Assembly: GCA_945949085.1 (NCBI GenBank)
Contig: CAMFDJ010000011.1
Span: 19,486-83,485, forward strand
Direction: 5' to 3'
Length of the DNA stretch: 64,000 nt
From: an uncultured Lachnospiraceae bacterium
GTDB lineage: Bacteria > Bacillota > Clostridia > Lachnospirales > Lachnospiraceae
A model generated the notes under the pieces. It was not told where the DNA came from, searched no databases, and saw only the letters and a program-made list of their open reading frames with translations. Positions 43,850 through 50,865 of the stretch are shown here, one piece after another; the first letter of the stretch is position 1, and the number at the start of each line of letters is the position of its first letter. The translations under genes and the position numbers were made by a program.

Positions 43850-44164
43850 CTAGTTCAAGAATTTCACTGCAGTTCCGTAAGCAACCACTTCTGCAGCGCC
43901 CTGCATAACAGCAGAAGATCCGTATCTTACACCAACCACTGCGTCCGCACCAAGTGCAGTTGCCTCATCTACCATTCTCTTTGTCGCAATCTGTCTTGCT
44001 TCATTGAGCATTTCCGTATAACCGGCAATCTCGCCGCCGACAAGTGTCTTCATACCTGCCATAAAATCCCTACCGATATTCTTTGACTGCACAATCGTTC
44101 CTTTCACAATTCCAATTGCCTCAATTTCTTTTCCCGGGATACAATCAATACTTACGAGCTTCAT
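43850..44164 (-). CDS. YbjQ-family protein, cotranscribed with a MerR regulator
   Basis: 104 residues. YbjQ/UPF0145 fold: GKEIEAIGIVKGTIV, GRDFMAGMKTLVGGEIAGYTEML, ATALGADAVVGVRYGSS. The family is annotated as possible heavy-metal binding and forms pentameric rings; true function is unknown. Start at 44164 (GGAGGAG 6 bases upstream) lies 20 bases inside the MerR gene, so the two are coupled, suggesting that the regulator controls this protein. Confidence 0.85.
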   Translation of the reverse strand: MKLVSIDCIPGKEIEAIGIVKGTIVQSKNIGRDFMAGMKTLVGGEIAGYTEMLNEARQIATKRMVDEATALGADAVVGVRYGSSAVMQGAAEVVAYGTAVKFLN

Positions 44165-44786
44165 CTTCTTCTCCTCCATCAATTTCTTTCATTCTGAGTT
44201 TTAATGCGACTATTGCACCGATGATGACTGCCACAAATGGCAAAATCATAAAAAATAATACGCCGATGGGCAACTGATCGACCGTATTGGCCCAAAGGAT
44301 CATGGCAATGAGCAGAATCATAATCATGATCATGACAGCTGCAGATAAAGCAGAACCATATTTTTTCTGTTTGATATCATTCTTTTCAATATCCATAAAC
44401 TTGGTTCCCCCTTCCTCCATTTTCTTCATAGAAGAAAGATACTCGGATGCATCCAGGCTTTCAAAGTCCTTTACTTCCTCTGCAAGTCTGTCACAAAGCT
44501 GCAGGGAAAGCTGCAGATTTTGCTGCTCATGATGAAATCTTACGATTTGCGATTCCATACACCGTGCAAGGGAAAGGGTTCCTTCCTGTAGCAACCGGAT
44601 TTCTTCAATGGGAACAGATAATTTTCGAAGAAGCTTGATCTTCATCAAATCGTCTACCTCTTTTAAAGAATAATCCCGGTATCCGTTTTCCGGATTTCTT
44701 TTCGGAGATAGCAATCCCTGCTCCTCATAGAAGCGAATATTCTTTTTGGTGATTTCGACCAGCTCTTCCACCTGATTGATCTTCAT
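44145..44786 (-). CDS. MerR-family regulator with C-terminal membrane helices
   Basis: 213 residues. MerR DNA-binding part INQVEELVEITKKNIRFYEEQGLLSP...NGYRDYS, then helical coil (about 70-120) and, instead of a ligand pocket, two membrane helices (about 148-168 and 175-198, AAVMIMIMILLIAMILW and VLFFMILPFVAVIIGAIVAL). It is thus a membrane-tethered regulator. Start at 44786 follows GGAGAAG. Its own promoter has the over-long 19-base spacer with a dyad, so it very likely activates itself and ybjQ. Confidence 0.88.
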   Translation of the reverse strand: MKINQVEELVEITKKNIRFYEEQGLLSPKRNPENGYRDYSLKEVDDLMKIKLLRKLSVPIEEIRLLQEGTLSLARCMESQIVRFHHEQQNLQLSLQLCDRLAEEVKDFESLDASEYLSSMKKMEEGGTKFMDIEKNDIKQKKYGSALSAAVMIMIMILLIAMILWANTVDQLPIGVLFFMILPFVAVIIGAIVALKLRMKEIDGGEEDEARKY

Positions 44787-44816
44787 ATTTTCTTCTCCTG
44801 TCCTTTGGATACCGTC

Positions 44817-44847
44817 ATAATAGACCTTCCACAAGGGGGAAGGTCAA
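44817..44847 (-). promoter_or_regulatory. MerR-type promoter with 19-base spacer and dyad
   Basis: TTGACC (44842-44847), exactly 19 bases, TATTAT (44817-44822) on the minus strand. The spacer holds GACCTTCC-N7-GGAAGGTC. An over-long spacer spanned by a palindrome is the known architecture where MerR proteins untwist DNA to switch transcription on. Confidence 0.85.
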
Positions 44848-44860
44848 GAAAAATATCCTT

Positions 44861-45196
44861 TTATTTGAGATATTCTTTTCTCAAACGATTATGATACCGA
44901 ATCATGAAAGGCAGCGGCACGACTACGCCTCCCACCATAGGAACAACAGCCCAGATAGAATCTCCGATCAACGCTCCCGCAAAATAAGAGAGTACTATCA
45001 CAACTGCGTAAACAATCCACATCAGACCATGCTTTTTGTTCCACGCATTCACATCTGTCACATCTTCCGCCCTAGGCGGCTTTTCACCGGAATAAAATGC
45101 TACCGGCTTCTTACTTTTCAGCTGTACGATCCCAATTCCCATCATAAAAATTGCCACAAATGCATAAATCACAAAACCAAATATATATTCTACCAT
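44861..45196 (-). CDS. Small membrane protein, SdpI-like
   Basis: 111 residues with three membrane helices (about 4-24, 58-78, 80-98). The KKPVAFYSGEKPP and VNAWNKKHGLMWIVY segments resemble the SdpI/YhfL-like immunity and membrane proteins (NxWxKxH motif) but the match is weak. No function assigned. Ribosome site AAGAGGTG. Lies 14 bases after the MerR promoter on the same strand but ahead of it, so belongs to a different transcript. Confidence 0.65.
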   Translation of the reverse strand: MVEYIFGFVIYAFVAIFMMGIGIVQLKSKKPVAFYSGEKPPRAEDVTDVNAWNKKHGLMWIVYAVVIVLSYFAGALIGDSIWAVVPMVGGVVVPLPFMIRYHNRLRKEYLK

Positions 45197-45253
45197 ATGT
45201 ATTACACCTCTTGTTCTTTATGCTATCCCACATATCACTCTCTGTCAATTCGA

Positions 45254-46309
45254 TTAATTGTATTTCGAAACATAGTCGGATTCCACATAAATCTCCTTAT
45301 TACTTCTACTGTATCGCGATACCTCTTTTGCCGGATTTAATAAACGTACCGTCACTACTCCATCGTCGATCTTCACAAAAATCTGTGCATCTCCATCCGC
45401 CAATTGAAAATCGTCCCGCATAAGTGAAAAGTCTTCTACATACAAATTTTCTGCAATCAATGCTTGCAGTCCATCCCCTGGTACTCCCCATGTTGTAATG
45501 TCTACTCCCTCACAAAGCGTGGCATAGGTATCCTGACCTGTCAGCGTCTTGTTCTCTTCTGCGTTTTCCTTTTGATATTCTGTAATCGCACACATAACAC
45601 CTTTGCGAACCGTATCCGCCTGCACCAGATCGTGATCGATCAATCCGTTAAAAATATAATTTGTCATAGAATAAGCGGTATCATTTGCAAATATGCAAAG
45701 CAGACATAAAATTATCATTGTGAGCAGTATCTGCTCCAGGCTCCATCGTTCTTTTCTTGTCGTGTCAGGTTCCACATCATCACGATACTTCTCTTTATTA
45801 CTCTGTTTTTTTAACGCAAGTGCAAAAATAATCCAGATCATGTAAAAGAAAAAGCACAAACCGAATAATGCCGTGCAATTTTCTTTCATAAATTTCCACT
45901 GCAGATAATATCGCACATCTAAAACTACAAAAACTGCAAATAGCACAATACAGGCTCTGAAACACCATTTACTATGCTCGCTGAAAAGCGAAGTTCCTTC
46001 TACATGCTTTATCTTGGGCAGATTACCTATTTTTCCGCCATAATCGCTTTTCTTTTTGGGGAAACAATAGCCATACTTCTCTAGGCGCTTCCTATAGAAC
46101 CATCCGGCGGCAAGATAAGCATAGCAGGCAATGGATAATCCTCCGCCTAAGTATATGGCAAACAACACCAAAATCTCTGCATTGCTCATCTCCATGCACA
46201 TAAGGGCAATGCCTATGACAAAAAGAAGCGTTGCGACAATAGCTGTTCCTCTTATCACCTTCATCGACTGCTGATCATATTTTATCCGTACTTCTTTTGG
46301 TTTCCGCAT
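45254..46309 (-). CDS. Membrane protein of unknown function
   Basis: 351 residues. Five membrane helices: about 20-38, 44-70, 112-130, 140-162 and 192-215; then an outer domain of about 130 residues with TGQDTYATLCEGVDITTWGVPGDG and a closing beta strand pair. No recognised family. A ribosome site CAGGAGG precedes ATG. Same orientation as its neighbours; 57 bases separate it from the SdpI-like gene, so the two may be cotranscribed. Confidence 0.7.
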   Translation of the reverse strand: MRKPKEVRIKYDQQSMKVIRGTAIVATLLFVIGIALMCMEMSNAEILVLFAIYLGGGLSIACYAYLAAGWFYRKRLEKYGYCFPKKKSDYGGKIGNLPKIKHVEGTSLFSEHSKWCFRACIVLFAVFVVLDVRYYLQWKFMKENCTALFGLCFFFYMIWIIFALALKKQSNKEKYRDDVEPDTTRKERWSLEQILLTMIILCLLCIFANDTAYSMTNYIFNGLIDHDLVQADTVRKGVMCAITEYQKENAEENKTLTGQDTYATLCEGVDITTWGVPGDGLQALIAENLYVEDFSLMRDDFQLADGDAQIFVKIDDGVVTVRLLNPAKEVSRYSRSNKEIYVESDYVSKYN

Positions 46310-46346
46310 ACTACCTCCTGCTTAACAAGATTCAGTTTCTTCTGAA

Positions 46347-47045
46347 TTATACATTCCATGGCTTCTGTCCATCAAGCCAACCATTTTCTTTCCAATATTC
46401 AGTCTCAACCTGTGAAGAATTCCATCCCTTCTTCTGCATCATTCCCATCATATGAAACACAAATTTTGTTTTTATTCCTACTGATGGCAATCTTTCCGAA
46501 CACAGTTTCTTCGCTATTGTAGCTGTTTTTTTCTCTATTTTATTTTTCTTATCAGCTGCAACGCCATCCCAATTCATAGCCTGAACTGCAATACCATATT
46601 TGATGATCTTTGGTACTCCCATATAGAACAGGCAATCCTCGACATCCTTCATTGCCGATTTTGTCCCGGCCCCTGCAGATGTGGACACAATTACTGCCCT
46701 CTTACGAAACATGGATTTCATCGGTCTGTGAGACATCCACATATCAAAAGTCAGATCAAAGAATGACTTGAGCAGTGCAGACATATGCATACAATAAGTC
46801 GGCGTAGTCACAATCAGAATATCTGCTGTATCGATTGCATCAATAATCTTCTTTTTTTCAGAATAAAATGGACACATCGATACGTCCTCAATACACTTGT
46901 AACATCCCATGCAAAAATGATTCAATTCTCTTGGAAAGAAAAATTCGGCAATCTCATTATCTCCCTCCATTTTATCTGCAATCATACGTCCGATATGATA
47001 CGTACTCCCTTTATGATTTTGTCCATTCAGCATAACTATTTTCAT
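46347..47045 (-). CDS. NAD(P)H-dependent FMN reductase / flavodoxin-fold oxidoreductase
   Basis: 232 residues. Flavodoxin-like fold: KIVMLNGQNHKGSTYHIG is the FMN phosphate loop, TADILIVTTPTYCMHMSALLKSFFDL the isoalloxazine region. A CMGCYKCIED motif after residue 48 is typical of the iron-sulfur-flavoprotein-like and FMN_red group, probably for redox-active Cys. Function in electron transfer or quinone reduction is inferred. Ribosome site GGAGG. Confidence 0.85.
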   Translation of the reverse strand: MKIVMLNGQNHKGSTYHIGRMIADKMEGDNEIAEFFFPRELNHFCMGCYKCIEDVSMCPFYSEKKKIIDAIDTADILIVTTPTYCMHMSALLKSFFDLTFDMWMSHRPMKSMFRKRAVIVSTSAGAGTKSAMKDVEDCLFYMGVPKIIKYGIAVQAMNWDGVAADKKNKIEKKTATIAKKLCSERLPSVGIKTKFVFHMMGMMQKKGWNSSQVETEYWKENGWLDGQKPWNV

Positions 47046-47164
47046 CGAACTGTACCTCCGTAAATAGAACTATTATGAAACTGTTCCATTGTCATATTTT
47101 TTCTAAATCTGCTTTTACAATCTTCTCAACTGACGTTCCAGTCTACCGATTTATCGAACGCAAC

Positions 47165-47207
47165 AAAAATGATCGCCGGTAGCGTCCAAACTTTTGGCGA
47201 TCATTTT
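47165..47207. terminator. Bidirectional terminator hairpin
   Basis: AAAATGATCGCC / GGCGATCATTTT, 12 bp, with AT-rich flanks, upstream of the reductase and downstream of the remnant area. Confidence 0.65.
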
Positions 47208-47287
47208 ATGAGTACTAATTTTCTTTGGAGCTAGCCGTCTGTCAGTAGCACCTTTGTGATTATCTTATAGCACAAAGATGCTGTTCG

Positions 47288-47500
47288 TCAATCATAATAA
47301 GTGTCTGCATTACGTGGATTATGCTTATACACTTCTTCAATCACACCTTTCGATATATCTCCACCAACATAACACTCACCGAACAATTTATTTTGGTGAT
47401 CCATTAATTCTTTATCAAATTTCAAATTTCTAAATTTCTCTCGTTCTTTTAAGAATTCTTCCTTTGTTTTTATTTTTAAAAATTCTTCTCTTAAACTCAT
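47288..47500 (-). CDS. Small hypothetical protein
   Basis: 70 residues, charged and helical, starting SLREEFLKIKTKEEFLKER and ending NPRNADTYYD. Ribosome site GAGGG upstream. No recognised family. Downstream is an imperfect hairpin (47247-47283, AGCA-CTTTGTG/CACAAAG-TGCT). It follows the frameshifted remnant at 47530 by 29 bases and may be an immunity partner or leftover of the same island; that is inference. Confidence 0.5.
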   Translation of the reverse strand: MSLREEFLKIKTKEEFLKEREKFRNLKFDKELMDHQNKLFGECYVGGDISKGVIEEVYKHNPRNADTYYD

Positions 47501-47529
47501 GTTATTGCCCTCTCGATTATTTCAATGAA

Positions 47530-48017
47530 TTAATCATGACCACTAAGTTGCGATCTGCTGTTTTGATAAAGTCCAAATGCCTCTGAAATCGTTTCAAGCA
47601 TAAGTTCCGTTTTTATGCTAAAATCAGAATTAAATGCGTCTTCCCTCTTATCGATGTAAACTCGTCCCTGATATTCACTAAGGAATCTTGATCCATGAAC
47701 AATCATAACTTCTATTTCGTCCGCAGAACTAATGTAATACTTTTCAGGGTACACATCAATAGGATACATATTTTCTATAGGATATTTTTTATACCCACCT
47801 CTTTTAGAGCCATCACCTGATATTCTATCAAATGTCCAAACTCATGGTCTATTTCTTCCTTTTCGCAGAAAATAAAAAAAGATGGACACATCCCGATTAG
47901 CAACGAAAAAGAACAGAAAAGGCAAAAGGCCGCTGCCATCATTTCCGATGCAATATGCGTGTGGTTTTGTGGCAAATTCGTGGCAAGATTTTTCATAATA
48001 TCTCTAAAATTATTCAC
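47530..48017 (-). pseudogene. Frameshifted gene with HEFGH zinc-protease-like motif
   Basis: Two frames, 47775-48017 and 47530-47769, join across a six-T run (47785-47790): the upstream frame ends EIDHEFGHLIEYQVMALKEVGI-, and shifting one base there makes it continue as KKYPIENMYPIDVYPEKYY into the second. The joined protein has HEFGH, a zincin-like metal site, as in toxin C-terminal peptidase domains. The first 55 codons read as an unlikely hydrophobic stretch, so the 5' end may be truncated too. A decayed toxin fragment is the best guess. A sequencing slip in the T-run cannot be excluded. Confidence 0.6.
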
Positions 48018-48084
48018 AGAACATGGGCATTAAAAAAGGTGCTAATCATAACACTAATCAAATAATAAATCACATCTAGGAAAA

Positions 48085-48165
48085 GAGCGCGAGACGTTGC
48101 TAGGCTCCGGTGGAGCCTGTTTAGCAACGACCGGAGCGGAGCGGAGACCTCGAACCTTCAAGGCA
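48085..48165 (-). other. Partial tRNA-like remnant downstream of tRNA-Gly
   Basis: GAGCGCGAGACG (48085-48096) repeats the tRNA-Gly acceptor/T-stem end found at 48227-48238, and GACCTCGAACC (about 48146-48156) looks like a second tRNA T-arm. A hairpin GTTGCTAGGCTCC/GGAGCCTGTTTAGCAAC lies between. This may be the scar of an element that integrated into the tRNA gene. Confidence 0.45.
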
Positions 48166-48174
48166 CGGATGTGC

Positions 48175-48227
48175 CTCGATTACATGAAAAAAAGACATCC
48201 ACCGGATGTCTTTTTCATGTAATCGAG
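48175..48227 (-). terminator. tRNA-Gly terminator inside a long inverted repeat
   Basis: CTCGATTACATGAAAAA...GACATCC / GGATGTC...TTTTTCATGTAATCGAG, 24-26 bases per arm with a two-base bulge and 3-base loop. Core GACATCC/GGATGTC followed by TTTTTTT on the minus strand ends the tRNA transcript. Confidence 0.85.
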
Positions 48228-48300
48228 AGCGCGAGACGGGACTCGAACCCGCGGCCTCGACCTTGGCAAGGTCGCGCTCCACCAACTGAGCCACTCGCGC
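48228..48300 (-). tRNA. tRNA-Gly (anticodon GCC)
   Basis: 73 bases. Acceptor GCGCGAG/CTCGCGC with discriminator T, D-arm GGCTCAGTTGGT, anticodon stem CGACC/GGTCG around TTGCCAA (anticodon GCC), T-arm GCGGGTTCGAGTCCCG (the TTCGA loop). CCA is not encoded. Transcribed leftward with its own terminator. Confidence 0.97.
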
Positions 48301-48443
48301 ATGTCTGCTGTATTTTCAACAGCCAAGACATAATATACTATACTTTCACGTGATTGTCAAATGCTTTTTTCATTTTTCTTGCATATATTTTCCGAAACCG
48401 GCATCTCCTGTCTAAACAACACGCATTCTCAGATACGCACTAA

Positions 48444-49919
48444 TCATATCCGATCACGCAACTTGACTCTGAAAATCCTCCGAAGCGATTCGTCGATTCT
48501 TTCCTCTGTCAAGGTTCCGGTCTTTACTGCATCCAGAATTCCATTATAGGATTTTTCAAAATTCTTGGTTGACAGAATCATATCTGCACCTGCCTCGATC
48601 GCGCCAACTGCCGCCTCAGCATAGGTATACTTCTGATAAATGCAGGGTTTGTCCATATAATCGGTAATGACAATCCCGTCAAATCCCCACTCGTCCCTGA
48701 CAATATCCGTGATTACTTCTTTTGAGAGCGATGCCGGTCTGTTATCTCCCCGAACCTTTGGCAGGCTTACGTGCGAGATCATGACAAAATCAGCCCCTGC
48801 ATCAATCGCATCCTGATATGGCTGCGATTCACTGAGCAAAGTCTCTTTGCTGCGATGAGAGATCACAGTTCCGCTACTTCCGTCATGGCTCACATCTCCA
48901 TAGCTTGGGAAATATTTTACTGCGGAATAAATCCCCTGATCCGAAAGTCCTTTCACAACATTCTTTGCAAGTTCACCGCTCTGCTGGGCGTCTGCGCCAA
49001 ATCCCTTATCAGCCGAAAAAGCGGATGTTGAAGTCGCAACATCAGCCAAGGGTGCAAAATCAACATTGAAACCGTATTGTTTCAATTCACTTCCCAGCGA
49101 AATACCTGCACTATACGCACCTGCCACGCCAAGAGATTCTCCTATTTCCTTTTGAGAAGAAATCACATTCTCTGTGACACCTGACTGTACAAACGGACTG
49201 TCTTCTCCGCCCTCATCCGTCACACCGACAAACATCTCTGTGGTGGCCATAATCTTTAAATTGGAGGTCAGCGAAGAGAGTGTCTCCGCATCCCGCATAT
49301 TATCTTTCCTGAGTACGATCCCTCCAACCTGATACTGATTCAGCTTCTCGTTAAATTCACTGCCGATCGCATCGATCGCACTTTCTCTGCCCATAAGCTG
49401 CTGTGGTGTCAGGAAAAATAATTGTGCCACCTTTTGCTCTAAACTCATGGAAGCAATCTGTTGCTCCACTCTCTGTGCAAGCAATTCATCTTTATTCTGC
49501 GGTTCTGAAAAGGTCGATTCTTCGTCTGCAGTTTCTTCTGTCTCATCAGGAAGCTCTTCTTCCTCTGTCAGTTCTTCGGCATCTATTTGCGGCTCGTCAT
49601 CCGTCCCGGTCTCCTCTCCGGTCTCTTCAACAGACAAATCCGTTTGCAGATCTTCCCCTTCTCCTCCCGTCACAGAATCCACTTCTGCAGTCTCCTGCTT
49701 ATCCGCCTGAGACTGTTCCTGCTCCGCACTTGCCGTAACCGTTTGTGTTGCTGCTGTCTTGTCAGAAAAAACATGCACCAAAGAAGCGATCCCAATTCCA
49801 AGCACAAATACCACAACCAGAACAATACCGCCAAGCAACAGCATCGCCTGCATACGCTCTTTTTTTCTTCTCTTCCTTCGCAATTCCGCTTTATTAAGTC
49901 CACCTGACTCAAATTCCAT
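48444..49919 (-). CDS. Membrane-anchored GH3 (NagZ-like) glycosidase, diverged active site
   Basis: 491 residues. Basic start, one membrane helix (about 28-50), an acidic Glu/Asp/Thr linker (about 55-145), then a GH3 domain: MSLEQKVAQLFFLTPQQLMG, GVTDEGG, GFNVDFAPLADV, IVITDYM with the nucleophile-type Asp. The expected KHFPGHGDT...DSH block reads KYFPSYGDVSHDGS, so the catalytic His of the Asp-His dyad is not in its usual place. It may have altered activity or act as a binding protein on muropeptides at the outer surface. Ribosome site GAGAGGG. Confidence 0.82.
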   Translation of the reverse strand: MEFESGGLNKAELRRKRRKKERMQAMLLLGGIVLVVVFVLGIGIASLVHVFSDKTAATQTVTASAEQEQSQADKQETAEVDSVTGGEGEDLQTDLSVEETGEETGTDDEPQIDAEELTEEEELPDETEETADEESTFSEPQNKDELLAQRVEQQIASMSLEQKVAQLFFLTPQQLMGRESAIDAIGSEFNEKLNQYQVGGIVLRKDNMRDAETLSSLTSNLKIMATTEMFVGVTDEGGEDSPFVQSGVTENVISSQKEIGESLGVAGAYSAGISLGSELKQYGFNVDFAPLADVATSTSAFSADKGFGADAQQSGELAKNVVKGLSDQGIYSAVKYFPSYGDVSHDGSSGTVISHRSKETLLSESQPYQDAIDAGADFVMISHVSLPKVRGDNRPASLSKEVITDIVRDEWGFDGIVITDYMDKPCIYQKYTYAEAAVGAIEAGADMILSTKNFEKSYNGILDAVKTGTLTEERIDESLRRIFRVKLRDRI

Positions 49920-49962
49920 CTGATTACCCTCTCGTTTTACACAATATGCTCATTCTCTCGGC

Positions 49963-50006
49963 GGGCAGAGACGTGAAAATGCTTCGCATTTCCACGCTCG
50001 CTTCGC
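49963..50006. repeat. 44-bp direct repeat, copy 1
   Basis: GGGCAGAGACGTGAAAATGC...CGCTTCGC, identical to copy 2. Contains the hairpin GTGGAAATGCGAAGCATTTTCAC on the opposite strand. Confidence 0.9.
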
Positions 50007-50029
50007 CCTGGCTCTTCTCTGACCGCACA

Positions 50030-50073
50030 GGGCAGAGACGTGAAAATGCTTCGCATTTCCACGCTCGCTTCGC
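50030..50073. repeat. 44-bp direct repeat, copy 2
   Basis: Exact copy of 49963-50006, 23 bases downstream. Confidence 0.9.
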
Positions 50074-50075
50074 TC

Positions 50076-50138
50076 GTCAAATAACATCAGGCTTGCCGGC
50101 TTGTGCAAGCACAGCCAGCATTCCTGATGTTACTTGAC
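50076..50138. repeat. 63-bp imperfect palindrome
   Basis: GTCAAATAACATCAGG at the left pairs with CCTGATGTTACTTGAC at the right (one mismatch); inner GCTTGTGCAAGC and GCCGGC/GCCAGC pair again. It could form a long hairpin in RNA or a cruciform in DNA. Confidence 0.8.
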
Positions 50139-50170
50139 TCTGCCCTTTGCGGACATTATAACATAACGAG

Positions 50171-50210
50171 TTAGCGGGCATCAATCCTATTTTCAATTGA
50201 TACCCGCTAA
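50171..50210. repeat. 40-bp hairpin
   Basis: TTAGCGGGCATCAAT / ATTGATACCCGCTAA with a 10-base loop. It lies at the end of the orphan transcript's 70-codon frame and may be its terminator, but no T-run follows. Confidence 0.75.
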
Positions 50211-50489
50211 AGAACTTCCTGATCCATTGGACCATACCTCCATATTCTGTTGTTCCTCTTTCCATCCTTTTTCTTTTGTACCGATTGTACTGTGGCAGGT
50301 GAATCCTTTGAATTTGTATGAGTGGATTCCTTGTCCGTTACCACGATTTCAAATGTACTGAAGTCACGACGGTTAAGATTTTTCTTTTGTACTTTAAAGA
50401 TTTCTCTTAAGTACCTCACTTAAGTTTCTGGTGGTCTGTACCTCTCTTTCATTAGATTTTTGATTCATCTATATGAAACTTTTTCTTAA

Positions 50490-50528
50490 GTATGTACATA
50501 CTATAACTTATTATTTTCTATTTGTCAA
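50490..50528 (-). promoter_or_regulatory. Strong orphan promoter with palindrome at the -10 box
   Basis: TTGACA (50523-50528), 17 bases, TATAGT (50500-50505) on the minus strand, with the palindrome GTATGTACATAC (50490-50501) at its downstream edge as a possible operator. No recognisable gene follows, only small frames. Confidence 0.7.
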
Positions 50529-50783
50529 CACAATTTTGCAATTTTTTTGAATTTTTTTCACTATTTTTCTTTTTTTACGCTTTTTTTCTATTAAATCGTC
50601 TTTTTCTCTTTCATTGACACATTTTTTTGCATCCGACTTTCTGTTGCTCTCGCAGTTTCTGGCGTTTCACACCTGCGATGCTTCGCGCCTTTACAAATTT
50701 TCCGTGACTGCTCGGATGGCATCGTGATTATTCTTCGCTTCTCCTCGATAAATTTCCTCAATAAATATTTCCACACGAACAAT

Positions 50784-50820
50784 AAAAGGAACCAAAAGTT
50801 CTTCACTTTCGATTCCTTTT
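50784..50820 (-). terminator. Terminator of the hom-lysC operon
   Basis: AAAAGGAA / TTCCTTTT stem with inner GAAC/GTTC pairing, 46 bases past the lysC stop, TTTTATTG follows on the minus strand. Confidence 0.6.
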
Positions 50821-50865
50821 CTCACTCGTATCTTTCACCCAAAATAATCAATCCAAAGATAGGTT

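Larger units (their letters stand above)
49920..50865. other. Repeat-rich gene-free stretch of about 0.95 kb
   Basis: No convincing gene. In order: a 44-bp direct repeat in two copies, a 63-bp imperfect palindrome, a 40-bp hairpin, small minus-strand open frames (50207-50419 with GTG start, 70 codons; 50418-50468, 16 codons), a strong minus-strand promoter at 50500-50528, AT-rich sequence, and the lysC terminator. The 70-codon frame has a basic, Ser/Thr-rich product ending RIWRYGPMDQEVL with no relative I recognise. Confidence 0.6.

Noticed and set aside
49963..50073. Possible CRISPR array
   Set aside because: Only two repeats, 44 bp each with a 23-bp gap, no further copies and no cas genes.
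50591..50806. 71-codon minus-strand open frame
   Set aside because: Overlaps the lysC terminator; product is a low-complexity basic/hydrophobic mix without a ribosome site, more like a repeat read-through.
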